DNA of 64,000 bases, from assembly GCA_965197555.1 (NCBI GenBank), contig OZ240213.1, positions 2,356,001 to 2,420,000 of the forward strand, in the 5' to 3' direction. The notes below the pieces were generated by a model, which was given only the letters and a program-made list of their open reading frames with translations, was not told where the DNA came from and made no database searches. Shown here one piece after another: positions 34,235 to 43,933 of this stretch; the stretch's first letter is position 1; each line of letters begins with the position of its first letter. Made by a program: the position numbers and the translations under genes. This stretch comes from G965197555 sp965197555 (GTDB taxonomy: Bacteria > Chloroflexota > Dehalococcoidia > Lucifugimonadales > UBA3495).

Positions 34235-36308
34235 TGGTTCCTCCTAGCTGTCGCAATCTTGAGTGGTTAACCATCGGCTTGCCGAATCGTTGCGAGGCAA
34301 CTTTGTACGCTAAGTCGAAGCTCGTGAGATCGGAGTCCCCAACGGTGAGGTCTCCACAGTGTGGATTCCAGAATTCGTCAGCCCCTGGTATGGAAGAAGG
34401 CTGAGTTTCCTCGTTGGGCCGACAAACAACCACTACGTCCCATTCACAGTTGCCCGGACGACTGTGAGGCCCCATGTGTCCGTCGCTCCGTACGGGCCAC
34501 ATTGCCGTGATACGAAGCGCAAGTTCGTCTAGTGCGAAGCCGATCTCCTCCCACGCAGCCGGTTTAGACGAGTGGTATGTGAACGCAATCGGGTATCGAC
34601 CGTTTCGGACCGCAAGTGCGGGACGAAGACAATCAGCCAAACTCGCCCCAAAGTCTCCCGGCTCACTAAGTGATGCCGACTGGAGCGTTTCTCCGGTTAC
34701 CTTAAGGGACGGATTCCAGGCTCGAAACGGCTCCGCCAATTCGTCGTAAATGATGTAGTCGTAATAGGGTGGATCGAATACGAGCAGATCTATGGAGTGT
34801 TGGATTTGGGAATCCGCCGCCGAAGAGCAGTGGACATCGACTTGCGGCGATCTCCTTGGTAGTTCGAATACTCTGCTTTCAGTCGAGCCCTCATCTACTA
34901 TCCACGTCGACCTCCGGGAAGTCGTGGCCGTCGATCGCATAACACGGTTGAGGCACTGTTGAATAGTGCCCCTGCCGCCGCTGGAGTGAAGCGGATTTAA
35001 CTCAACCTGCAAGGCAGGAATTGAGTACCCGCGGATACTAAACAGTGGCGAGAGTCGACCATAGTCAGTCGCATATGAGCACAGGCGATTATTGGTGACT
35101 ATCGAGTTCGACAAAGCAAGGCGAATTGCCCGCTCCGCCGAACTCGAGATGTCCTGGGACCCAATCCATGCGTGCGCTGCACCTAGGACCAGAAGTTGCC
35201 GAGGGGTGAATAGGTCTCGTACTTCGGTGATGCCGAAACTCCTTGGACGGGGGTCATTTCGCGTTGGATCGAATTCGACATCAGGTAACAGAAGAGGTAC
35301 TGGTGGATGCTTCAGAAGCTCATCAGCCATCTCGAGCGCATCGTGGTCTTGGCTTCCCGGTGCGACGAGCTTGCGCCGTCCCCCCATCGGGGTTCGTTCC
35401 ACGGCGATCAGCTGACGCGGAGCCGACCCGGTCTGGAGTTCGCGATGGGACGACCGCTCGCCGCAGCTCGGGCAACGGTACTTGTGGGCATCAAAGGTTG
35501 CGTGGTCGACGGGCCATCTCTTCTGCGCGCCTTTGAACCGCTTCCGAGTTGGCGAATTAAGATAGTGCAATTCAAAGGTGTCCGGATCAAATACTACGAC
35601 TCCCTCGTCACGAAGTACGGCACCGTCTTTACCACAATCTCGGGCCAGTACGAGTGATCGGTAGAGCGGACCGACAGCGTGGCAGTGAGGGCAGGCCACT
35701 TTCGCGAGCCAAAATGAGTGTAGAGGCTCACCGTCATCAGTTGGATAGAGAACTGAGAGATGGTGCCGCAAGTAAGCCATCAACGCGTCACCGGCGTCCT
35801 TGACTTCAGCTTCTGGGGCTGGTTCGAGGTTGTGCGAAACGATCATCTCGGCCGTTGGGTCAATATCCGTACCACTAACGGCTGCCCCCAGCCTTGAGGC
35901 CTCGATTAGCGTTGTACCTGCTCCCATGAAAGGATCGTGCACTTGGAGACCTTCGAGCAGTAGTGACTCACTCCCGTAGTGGTCCCAGAACTTGCGATCG
36001 GTTGCCTTTTCGTCCATGACTGCCGCAAGCAGAATGGAGCGCATCAACGACTGTGGACGCCGGGCCCACCATCGATGCGCAGCATACGAAGGGTCCTTAC
36101 TTCTACTGTCCGCAGCCACCACCTGTGACACTGTCAACGCAGGAAATCTCGTCTCCAGAAACGAAGGGATCGGCCCACTCTTTAGAGGTTGGGCATCTGA
36201 AGGATGGGCACTCGGACGAGATTGCTTTACGGTCAACCTGGCCCGTAGGTCAGGCAGGCTGCGAGGAGCCGGTTTGGAAGGGACTGCATTGGTGGATTTG
36301 CTAGCCAA
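34179..36308 (-). CDS. DNA methyltransferase, DUF1156-like N6-adenine type
   Basis: 709 residues from a TTG preceded by TTGGGGA. The N-terminal YAAHRWWARRPQSLMRSILLAAV resembles the DUF1156 signature. The SAM-binding motif is DPFMGAGTTL (from D125) and the catalytic motif D512-PPY515 (DPPYYDYI). Between them CPHC and CPSCGER can form a zinc site. The size and arrangement match stand-alone amino-methyltransferases of BREX/Hma/DISARM-like systems that mark self DNA. The excisionase-like gene lies 15 bp upstream and the ParB-like, helicase and nuclease genes follow without gaps, so it should be the modification component of the operon (inference). Confidence 0.85.
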   Translation of the reverse strand: MASKSTNAVPSKPAPRSLPDLRARLTVKQSRPSAHPSDAQPLKSGPIPSFLETRFPALTVSQVVAADSRSKDPSYAAHRWWARRPQSLMRSILLAAVMDEKATDRKFWDHYGSESLLLEGLQVHDPFMGAGTTLIEASRLGAAVSGTDIDPTAEMIVSHNLEPAPEAEVKDAGDALMAYLRHHLSVLYPTDDGEPLHSFWLAKVACPHCHAVGPLYRSLVLARDCGKDGAVLRDEGVVVFDPDTFELHYLNSPTRKRFKGAQKRWPVDHATFDAHKYRCPSCGERSSHRELQTGSAPRQLIAVERTPMGGRRKLVAPGSQDHDALEMADELLKHPPVPLLLPDVEFDPTRNDPRPRSFGITEVRDLFTPRQLLVLGAAHAWIGSQDISSSAERAIRLALSNSIVTNNRLCSYATDYGRLSPLFSIRGYSIPALQVELNPLHSSGGRGTIQQCLNRVMRSTATTSRRSTWIVDEGSTESRVFELPRRSPQVDVHCSSAADSQIQHSIDLLVFDPPYYDYIIYDELAEPFRAWNPSLKVTGETLQSASLSEPGDFGASLADCLRPALAVRNGRYPIAFTYHSSKPAAWEEIGFALDELALRITAMWPVRSDGHMGPHSRPGNCEWDVVVVCRPNEETQPSSIPGADEFWNPHCGDLTVGDSDLTSFDLAYKVASQRFGKPMVNHSRLRQLGGTNGCVDPRETDFHSACHGT

Positions 36309-36323
36309 AGTTTCCCCAAGTGC

Positions 36324-36524
36324 CTATAGTTTTCGCCGGATCTTGCCGGTCTTGGGATCGTAGCTATTAGCGAACATGACAAAGACATCCTGCGGAATGA
36401 ACCACTGTGTGCCTCTGCGCAAGGCTTTAAGGCGCCTTGACCTGATGTTTCTACGAACCGTTTCCTCACTTACTTTGAGGAGGGTTGCCGCTTGCGGTAC
36501 GGTCAATTCTTCAGGCATGCTCAT
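36324..36524 (-). CDS. Excisionase-family (MerR/HTH_17-like) small DNA-binding protein
   Basis: 66 residues. ELTVPQAATLLKVSEETVRRNIRSRRLKALRRG is the standard excisionase/HTH_17 winged-helix pattern, with W-FIP in the wing. It precedes the methyltransferase gene by 15 bp on the same strand and is therefore likely the first gene and possibly the regulator of the defence operon. It could alternatively be an excisionase of a former integrative element. Confidence 0.8.
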   Translation of the reverse strand: MSMPEELTVPQAATLLKVSEETVRRNIRSRRLKALRRGTQWFIPQDVFVMFANSYDPKTGKIRRKL

Positions 36525-36564
36525 GGCTCAATCCCTACATGGCTTGGTAACGTGCTGTATTATA

Positions 36565-37603
36565 CTACAGCACCAGTTTCGCGTCTGTTTTTGCCGCCGT
36601 TTGCTCCTCTCCCGATGCGCTGCCTAACAAAAAGCTTGGCCCTGATCTTCCGAGCAGGCCTCGTACCCTACCGACAATTTCGCCGCAGTTCCCACACATA
36701 ACTGCGTCCAACGCCTCCCTGCTCTCTTCCAGCCACTCCCCCAGCCTAGTCGTACCCGTCGGCGCGGAGCCGGAGGTCAGCAGCCCTGGCATCAGCCCGT
36801 CAACCTCGTCATGGGTGAGCACGACGTCGATCAGCACCAAGCCGACCAGCCGAGTCAGGGCGAAGCCCGAGACGGTGGCGTATGCACCAGTCGGCCGCGA
36901 GTGCCCACCGTCGTGGCCAACAGCCGGACCAATTCCTCGAAGGAGCATGTCTCCGGCCCGGCGGCATCGGCAGTGGAGTTCCCCTTTTCACTGCCAGACC
37001 CTACCGCCTAGCCCGCCAAATCCTCGGCGTAGGCCGGCTACACTTGGTAATTCCCGCTCCCAAATATGGGAAAGAACGGAAACCGACGGAGCGCCCAAGC
37101 CATGTTGTTCAGCAACAGGTCCCCATCGCCGTAGACCAGGGTGGGCCGGATGATGGCGTAGTATAGGTCACTGTCAACCAGCAACTCTTCCGTCTGCCCC
37201 TTCCCCCGGAAGTAGGGCAGCCGGTACTCTGACGAGGCGTTTGCCACGGGGAAGTGGACGATCCCTTCAACGCCTGCCCCAGCTGCGGCCTCGAACCGCA
37301 CCCTTGAGTTCTCCACCGACTGCTCGAAGATGGTACGCCTGCGCCCGAACCGTATTCAGTAGGTGTTGTAGAGGACATTGGCCCCTTCCATAGACCGGCG
37401 CAGCCCGTCCGGGTCTGAGAAGTCCAGAGGAGCCGCCCGCCGAAGGGGTACTTCCGGCCAGGGTTTCGGGTCAGGGTCCTTATGACGATACCCTCTCCCA
37501 GGAGACGGCGGGCTACTTTCCTGCCGGTGTAGCCGAACGCGCGGGTGACCACGGCGAGGTGGGGGTGCGTCACCGCGTCCTGCTCCATATTAAGGTACAA
37601 CAT
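36565..37603 (-). pseudogene. Broken SDR / NDUFA9-like NAD(P)-binding epimerase gene
   Basis: Fragments in three frames together match an atypical short-chain dehydrogenase of the complex-I NDUFA9-like group. They are LAVVTRAFGYTGRKVARRLL (Rossmann start, normally TGGTG..G), then GIVHFPVANASSE, LYYAIIRPTLVYGDGD and a C-terminal LTHDEVDGLMPGLLTSGSAPTGTTRL. At least two frame changes and a lost catalytic context make it non-functional as written. The gene ends near the HTH gene of the defence operon and abuts a second damaged sensor/regulator. Confidence 0.7.
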
Positions 37604-37612
37604 AGCGGCGGC

Positions 37613-40019
37613 TCACAGCCCTTCAGTCTCCTCCCGCCCCGGCGTCTCCCCCTCCCCCTCCGCCATGCGGTAGCCCACCCTCGGCTCGTTGAGGATGTAG
37701 GTGGGGTTGTTGGCGTCGTCGCCCAGCTTGCGGCGGAGCTGTTTGGCGGCGGTGCGCACCCGCCGAGAGTCGCCGGAGCTACGCAGGCCCCAGACCCGTT
37801 GCAGCAGCCGGTCGTAGGTCATCACGCGACCGGCGTTGGCCGATAGCTCGAAGAGCAGCCCGTACTCGATGGCGGTCAGCTGCACGGGACGCCCGGCCAG
37901 CGTCACGCGACGCTCGGCGTAGTCGATGGTCAGGTCTCCAAACACGTAGGGTTTCGACGGCTCGGCCCATTCGGGCGCTTCCCGCTTGCGCAGAGCCGCC
38001 TTGATCCTCGCCACAAGCTCAGTCGGTGAGAAGGGCTTGACCACGTAGTCGTCGGCTCCATTCTCGAAGGCCCTGGCAATGATCTCCTCTTGGCCGTAGG
38101 CCGACAGGAATATGACCGGCACATCGGCCATATCGAGGATGTCCCCCATCAGCTCGATTCCGTCGGTCCCAGGCAGCATCAGGTCCAGCAGCACCAGGTG
38201 GGGGTCGTTCGCTTCCACGAGGCTCGCCGCCTCCTGCGGGTCGCCGGTCACAATCGGCGCGTAGCCCGCCCTGGCGAGCGCGTCCCGGACGTACCTCAGC
38301 GTCTGCGGGTCGTCGTCCACCATGAGAATGCGCGTCCGCTCCTTCTCCGCCCGCCGGGAGCGCACCGGGAGATTGGCGGCCCCGATACCGGCGTCCTGAG
38401 CCACCGGAATCGTGAAGGTGAACCGCGCCCCAAGGCCCGGCCCGTCGCTCTCGGCCCATATCCGGCCCCCGTGGGCCTCCACTATCCCCTTGCAGATGGC
38501 GAGGCCCAGGCCCGACCCCGCGATGTCCCGTCCCCGGTCCTCGCCCTCCAGCCGGGCGAACTTCCGGAACAGGTGCGGCAGCCGCTCGGCGGCTATCCCT
38601 CTGCCCTCGTCCGTGACGGAGACGGCCACGTGGTAGCCCTCCCGCACGGCGCTCACCCGGATGGGGGACTCCTCAGGGGAGTGCCTGGCGGCGTTGGAGA
38701 GCAGGTTGCCCAGCACCTGCACGATGCGCCGGGGGTCCGCCATCACCCGGGGCAGGTCCGGCGGCAGGTCGATGCGGATGGTGTGCCTGCCCCCTCCGCT
38801 CTGGAACCTGCTCCTGGCCTCGTCCACCAGGGTCGCCACATCCGAAGGCGCGGGGGCCACCGACAGCTCGCCCGTCTCGATGCGCCCCACGTCGACCAGG
38901 TCGCCGATCAGGTCGCGCATGTAGTCGACCTGCTCGCCGATGATGCGGAAGAACTGGAGCATCTCGGCGGGGTCCAGGTCGGACGCCGCCTCCGTCAGCG
39001 TGGCGGCGGAGCCCTTGATGGATGTCAGCGGCGTCCTCAGCTCGTGGCTCACCATGCCCAGGAACTCGGCCCGCAGCCGCTCCATCTCCTCCAGCGGCGT
39101 CATGTCCTGTAGGGTGACGACCACTGAAACGACCTCGCCCTCCTCCGAGCGGATGGGCGTGGCGTTGACCAGGGTGGTGACGCTCCCGCCGCCGGGGACC
39201 TCGATGACGATCTCCTCGGCGCGCACCGTCTCGCCCGTGCTCAAGGCCTGGGCCAGGGGGAACTCTTCCAGGGAGATCTCCCGCCCGTCGGCCCGCCGGA
39301 AGGTCAGCATGTCAAGGAGCTCCTCCGCAGAGCCATCAGGCATGTGCAGGCCGCTGACGATCCTCCTGGCCTCCCGGTTGACCGACGTCACGCCGCCCGT
39401 CTTCGCGTTGAAGACCAGGACGCCCACGGGAGTCGTGTTCACCAAGGTCTCCATGTCGGGGCCCTGGCCCGCTGCTCGTCCCGGTGCCTGCGGGCGTTGG
39501 CGATGACCAGCGCCGCTTGGGAGGCGAACATCACCAGGGTCTCCTCGTCTTCGGGGGTGAACTCCGCCTCCTTCTCGCCGACGTAGAAGGCCCCGACGCT
39601 CTCCCCCAGGTGTCGGATGGGCGCGGCAAGAAAGGGAAGCGGCGTGCTCACCGCCATCGGCGGTTGAAACTCCGGAAGGCCCAGGGAGCGGATGTGGCTG
39701 TGGAAGTCCCGCAGCCACAGCGGCTCCTCAATCCCGCTGAGGTACTTGAAGAACTCCATGCCCGACGGCAGCTCAGCGAACTGCGCGGTCTGCTCGGGAG
39801 TCAGACCGGAGTACAGAAAGTCCTCGACCCGCCCCGACTGGTCCATGAGCGTTATCACGCCGTAGCGGGACTGGTCAGGGACCGGGCGGAGTCCAGGACG
39901 CCCTGCAACACCGTCTCGAACTCGAGGCTCTCGTCGATGCGCAGGCTCGCCTCGCTCAGCCGGGACAGACGGTCCCTCAGGGCCGCTGTCTCCAGATCAT
40001 GCTCTTCGGCATTCTTCAT
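37613..40019 (-). pseudogene. Second GAF-PAS-HK-REC-wHTH sensor/regulator, frameshifted in the GAF region
   Basis: It is a close paralogue of the intact 22.7-kb gene. From ATG 40019 the frame runs MKNAEEHDLETAALRDRL to RSLTS; one base is then missing near 39885, the GAF continues in a second frame (ITLMDQSGRVEDF to QRARA), and one more base is missing near 39455. From there PAS, HisKA (MVSHELRTPL), HATPase (GSGLGLAICKG), receiver (LVLLDLMLPG) and winged helix (LQRVWGLRSS) are uninterrupted to the stop. Only the two single-base losses disrupt it, so sequencing error is a fair alternative. If they are real, a kinase-regulator lacking its GAF might still be made from an internal start. Confidence 0.8.
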
Positions 40020-40126
40020 CCTGCCCCCCACACTGTTCTAAAAGATTTACCTTCGCCATATTGGTACACGATGTCGCTGCCCTTGACAGAGGCGACAGAG
40101 AGAACAAAAAGCTTGCGCCTGTCCAG

Positions 40127-40239
40127 GTAACTGTTCAGTCTTGGTGGGAGGAACGCCTCCCACCTCCTGTGGACGCCCTCCTGCGCGGGCATGACGGGGG
40201 AATGTGGCTGTGGCTATCTCACGAAATTTGAACACTTAC
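40127..40239. repeat. ITR-bounded short repeat (MITE-like), copy 1
   Basis: 113 bp beginning GTAACTGTTCAGTCTTGGTG and ending AAATTTGAACACTTAC, whose ends are imperfect inverted repeats. The body matches the reverse complement of the copy at 41173-41283 (GGCATGACGG, GTGGATGCC-type text). There is no coding capacity; it is probably a non-autonomous element or a structured intergenic repeat. Confidence 0.7.
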
Positions 40240-40493
40240 GGGTCATATATGGCAGTATTGCCAGGTGGCGGCCTGTGCTAGCATGTTAGTTCGCAAACGT
40301 CACTGACCAAGGAAGACCCACGGGTGTCGATTTATGCCAAGAGCACTGCACACTTAACTACCAAAGACCTCCATGAACTAGAAGACGAATCTGCCGGTGA
40401 AAATGTTTGCGGAGACGGGTTCAAACAAAGAATCGTTCCACACTCTTGCCTCTCCGATTTTGTACAAGGGAAGTCCATAACAGGGGATAAGAA

Positions 40494-40922
40494 GTGAAGA
40501 AACCCGCGTCAGACACGGTAAGAATGAAAGCGGGGCCATACGCGTTCACGGCGCAATTGCTGGAGGACCAAGCTCCCAAAACATGCGAAGCGTTTCGGAA
40601 GTTGCTCCCGTTTCGCAACAAGATAATGCAGGCGCGATGGAGTGGCGAGGCGGCCTGGATTCCCCTGGGCGATGCCAGACACCTGAGCGAATTCGAAAAC
40701 CACACTTGTTACCCGTCGCGCGGCGACATCCTCTGGTATCCGGGAGGCATCAGCGAGTCCGAGATACTCATCGCGTACGGTGCGACTTCGTTCGCGAGCA
40801 GAATGGGGCCTCTTGCAGGCAACCACTTTCTGACCATTGTGGACGGACGCGAGAATTTGGCCGCCCTCGGTGGTCTGGTGCTGTGGGAGGGCGCTCAAGA
40901 TATTCTGTTTGAGGCCGCGTAG
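40494..40922 (+). CDS. DUF3830 family (cyclophilin-like) protein
   Basis: 142 residues from a GTG. The sequence shows the DUF3830 pattern: MKAGPYAFTAQLLEDQAPKT at the start, FRNKIMQARWSGEAAWIPLG in the middle, then ENHTCYPSRGDILWYPGGIS and GPLAGNHFLTIVDG. DUF3830 proteins adopt a cyclophilin-like beta-barrel; no isomerase activity is established, and they are common in Chloroflexota and actinobacteria near catabolic genes. It is isolated between two copies of the ITR-bounded repeat, with no operon partner. Confidence 0.8.
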   Translation: MKKPASDTVRMKAGPYAFTAQLLEDQAPKTCEAFRKLLPFRNKIMQARWSGEAAWIPLGDARHLSEFENHTCYPSRGDILWYPGGISESEILIAYGATSFASRMGPLAGNHFLTIVDGRENLAALGGLVLWEGAQDILFEAA

Positions 40923-41172
40923 GGATTCCGGTTCGGGGACTCGGGGTATAAGGCCGGATGCGATGCTCGGAAGGCAATTGTGCTATTGTCCAAGCCCCAA
41001 TCTCTAATCCCCTGCCCAACTGGGGCCGACCGCGCTCCGATACCGAGAGCGACCGGCCCACCGATGGCATCAGGAAACGATAGCTTTCGCCTACAAGACG
41101 GTCGATGTTATTCTCGTCCGGGCGGTGGGCTGTTTGATGGGTATTAAGGACGATTGTTTAGCAAGCATCTGA

Positions 41173-41283
41173 TAAGTGTTCAGGGTTCGCAAGATGACCA
41201 CAGACACATCCCACCGTCATGCCTGCGCATGCGGGCATCCACAGGGGTGGGGGGCGTTCCTATCACCAAGACTGAACAGTTAC
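41173..41283. repeat. ITR-bounded short repeat (MITE-like), copy 2 (inverted)
   Basis: 111 bp in the opposite orientation to copy 1: it begins TAAGTGTTCAGGGTTCGCAA and ends ATCACCAAGACTGAACAGTTAC. Copies 1 and 2 flank the DUF3830 gene as inverted repeats and so could form a composite or invertible segment. Confidence 0.7.
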
Positions 41284-41315
41284 CTATCCAGGAGTGTGAC
41301 TGAAACCGGTTGAGA

Positions 41316-42129
41316 TCAACGCCAAAAAGCCTCCCATCTGCCGTTGTCCCGCAAGGTTCTCAGGGCCACCATGGGATTCACCGTCTCGTCCTTCCACCAC
41401 GCTCCGGGGAACTTCATCCGGCCTTGTATCACGTGACGATGCCCACTTTCCACCGCGTCGCTTCCCAAAGGCAGACCTTCCCGCTGCGCCCCGGCATAAT
41501 CCATCTGCCCCTGCCGCTTCTCCAGGTAACCGGCCAACCGGTTCAAGGGATGATCTGTCCTTTCACCTCCGCGACTACGGCATTCGGCCACCACCCCGGC
41601 TATGTAGCCCCGGTCTATGCGGCTGGCCTGGTCGCTTACCCAAGCCTTCGCCCATTCGGCGTCACCTGGCGCCAGGACGGATGCCCCATCGTGCAGGTGT
41701 TCCATGCCTGGGGAAGACCGCCGCCATCTGCTGGGCTATCCAAGGCGCCCCGTCTCCCACGCCATGCACCCGGGTGTTGTCCCCATACCCGTTCCTTAGG
41801 GCCAGGGCAAACATCTGCTCCCCCGCTCTCTGAGGAGGACCAATTGCTGCGGCATATCTCCGCTCTCTTCCCCCAGGCGCCTACGATAGGCTCAACCGCA
41901 CTTCCCGCCACTGGGTCCTCCTGATCCGCTTGGGTCGTCCACTCCCAGGACTCACTCCCCCCGCCGGGTCCCGTTCCAACTCCCCGGTGCGCACCATGCT
42001 GCCGTCGGTCTCCACAATCAGCCACGGCTCCCCTGACCGGAAGCTGCTCTGCTCCTCGTAGTCGGCCATGACCTTCCGGTCCTCCCGGTCCGACAATCCG
42101 GCGGCTCTCTGCCCATGTTTGAGAACCAC
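41316..42129 (-). pseudogene. ISKra4-family transposase remnant
   Basis: The C-terminal segment (GLPLGSDAVESGHRHVIQGR, then PGAWWKDETVNPMVALRTLR) carries the ISKra4 'SDAVES..H..V' catalytic-region signature. The upstream segment in another frame (PWLIVETDGSMV, QWREVRLSLS) has the DGSM catalytic aspartate region. The middle is frame-broken (CLPWP.GTGMG). The true N-terminus is missing and the element is joined to a truncated replication-relaxation gene, so it probably inserted into that gene. Confidence 0.75.
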
Positions 42130-42930
42130 TTTTCTTATGCTGCAGCGACGCCCGCTTGCGCTCCGGTGACTGGGTGCGAGGCCCTCCGCTGCGCTTGCCG
42201 TGAGCGATCACGGTCTCTAGAGTGTAGTACGTGAGTCCGAACAGCCCCGTGGGTTCGCACCAGAGGCGAAGGTCTCGTATTTCCAGCGCGTCCCTGGACT
42301 CCACGGCAACGTAGCAGTCACGGAGATCGTTGTTGATGCAGAACCTCGCCGTCCGCCGCAGCTCCCATGCGCTGGGCACAAGGATCAGGACGGTGCCTGG
42401 ACGCCGCCCGTGGCCGTACTGCGCGATGGCCCTCAGCCGGTCGTAGAGAGACCGGCGCCGCAGGGCGAGGCCCTGGCGGACCACGCCGAAGCTGCGGCCG
42501 TCGTGGAGCGTAGTGGTGGCGTCGAAGCGGCCCCTGCGGTGGAACTCAACGCGAGACCGGAGCCCGTCGATGCCGGGAGACAGTGACGCGGCGAGTCGAT
42601 AGATGCTGGCCACCGCGTCCATCCTGCGGATGAGCAGCGTCAGCCACTCCCTGGACATGGGGTAGGCCCGCACGAAGTCCGAGGGTGTGTCGAAGCCGAG
42701 TACCTCAGTGGCCTCGCGGATTCCTTGCGTCGTTAGGTAGTATCTCTGGCTCGATGGCAAGTGGTCGGTGCCGTGGCTCACGCGCCTCGCTACGCCCTCG
42801 ACCAGCAGGCCGACCAGGGTTCTGTGGACCGTGGAGTGCGGCTCACCAAGAATGAGGGCCAGCTCCGCCGAATCGACGAACGGCATCCGGCTGAGGGAGT
42901 GGAAAATCTGTCGCTCGGAGAGGGCCATGT
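42130..42930 (-). pseudogene. Replication-relaxation family protein, 3' end lost to IS insertion
   Basis: From the ATG at 42930 the frame gives MALSERQIFHSLSRMPFVDS, a winged-helix typical of replication-relaxation proteins (pfam13814): STVHRTLVGLLVEGVARRV, then the C-terminal nuclease-like part (VEFHRRGRFDATTTLHDGRS, RRPGTVLILVPSAWELRRTA). These proteins are associated with plasmids and integrative elements. The frame runs on into scrambled ISKra4 text, so the native C-terminus is replaced. The open frame upstream of the ATG overlaps the oppositely oriented toxin gene and is unlikely to be coding. Confidence 0.65.
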
Positions 42931-43042
42931 TTCGAGCATAACCATTGAGCGCCCCGGTGGGCAACCGCCATGTGTCTGTATCAGTGTGGGGCAGATTAGC
43001 AAATTCATTGATAGCTGTACCGGCACACAGTATAATCAGTTC

Positions 43043-43321
43043 ATGATCCGTTCGTTTCGCCATCGAGGGTTGAGGCGGCTCTATGAGCGAGACGACCCCA
43101 GCAAGATAGCCGCCGACCAATTGGACCGAATCACTCTCGCCCTGGCGGACCTGGATTCCGCCGGCAAGCCGAGCGATCTCGATCTGCCAGGATACAGACT
43201 GCATCCACTCAGAGGGGACCGAAGAGGATTGTGGAGCATTTCGATTACTGGCAACTGGCGGATCACTTTTAGATTTGAAGCCGGCGATGTGTACGACGTT
43301 GATCTCGTCGATTACCACTAA
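43043..43321 (+). CDS. higB: HigB-type RelE-superfamily toxin
   Basis: 92 residues with the HigB/RelE fold pattern: IRSFRHRGLRRLYERDD at the start, LALADLDSAGKPSDLDLPGY, LHPLRGDRRGLWSISITGNW and RITFRFEAGDVYDVDLVDYH at the end. It matches the length and end-motif of HigB ribosome-dependent mRNA interferases. The toxin precedes the antitoxin, the order typical of higBA. The ATG at 43043 is chosen over an upstream extension because the HigB family starts MI.SF. A TATAAT (about 43031) lies just upstream. Confidence 0.88.
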   Translation: MIRSFRHRGLRRLYERDDPSKIAADQLDRITLALADLDSAGKPSDLDLPGYRLHPLRGDRRGLWSISITGNWRITFRFEAGDVYDVDLVDYH

Positions 43322-43335
43322 TGAGGAGAGAAACC

Positions 43336-43632
43336 ATGCCTATGAAGAATCCGCCCCATCCAGGTCGCAGCGTCAGGGAGAACTGCTTGGACCCTCTCGG
43401 CCTAAGCGTTACCGAGGCGGCGGAGGTTCTGGGAGTAGCCCGTCATACCCTTTCGCGGGTATTGAACGGTCACGCGGCGATCTCGCCCGACATGGCCATC
43501 CGCCTAGAGAAGGCCGGATGGTCCAGCGCGGATTTCTGGCTGCGTCGGCAGACTTCCTACGACCTAGCGCAAGCGCGCAAGGGCGAAGACCTGATACGGG
43601 TCGAACGCTACCAGCCACAGCCCACAGCGTAG
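43336..43632 (+). CDS. higA: HigA-type XRE antitoxin
   Basis: 98 residues from the ATG at 43336, which follows GAGGAGAG; the ATG at 43321 lies inside the ribosome binding site. The protein starts PMKNPPHPGRSVRENCLDPL, the HigA signature, then an XRE helix-turn-helix (LSVTEAAEVLGVARHTLSRV) and DMAIRLEKAGWSSADFWLR. HigA binds and neutralises HigB and represses the pair. The gene lies 14 bp after higB and forms one operon with it. Confidence 0.9.
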   Translation: MPMKNPPHPGRSVRENCLDPLGLSVTEAAEVLGVARHTLSRVLNGHAAISPDMAIRLEKAGWSSADFWLRRQTSYDLAQARKGEDLIRVERYQPQPTA

Positions 43633-43804
43633 GAAATTGAAGCCATCCGTCCCGGAGTGCCACTAGTCAGGGGACGGACGGTATCGGTTCTCTGGGTACG
43701 CAGACGAAGCGATCAGCTGTTGAGCAAAACGAATGAGCAAAGGCAGCAATGGAGAACGAAGACCCTAGGGCGTCATAGATTAGCGGAGGTGATTCACTTT
43801 TGGT

Positions 43805-43933
43805 ATGACAACCCCCAATCGCAAAGACCGCAGCCACGAAAGCATCATCAACGACACGCTGGCCAGATTCCTTCGGGAACGGTGCGGCCTGTCGGCGGTG
43901 GCTGAGAATCGCCTTGGGATGATGACGCGGTGA
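43805..43933 (+). pseudogene. N-terminal fragment of a restriction/helicase-type gene
   Basis: 42 codons: TTPNRKDRSHESIINDTLAR, then FLRERCGLSAVAENRLG before a stop. The phrase 'IIND.LAR.LRER.GL.AVAE' is what I would expect at the start of larger defence or nuclease proteins, so this looks like the stub of a gene cut off by the adjoining IS701 element. The assignment is by recall of pattern only. Confidence 0.3.

Noticed and set aside
30963..36308. Calling the operon DISARM or BREX
   Set aside because: No DUF1998, PLD, PglZ or BrxC genes are present; only the methyltransferase and helicase are shared.
38090..39112. Plus-strand frame in the second sensor gene
   Set aside because: Antisense of a strongly conserved kinase/receiver sequence.
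41636..43318. Single 560-codon minus-strand frame
   Set aside because: A chance fusion: only 42130-42930 is a real gene part; the beginning overlaps higB antisense and the end is ISKra4 text in the wrong frame.
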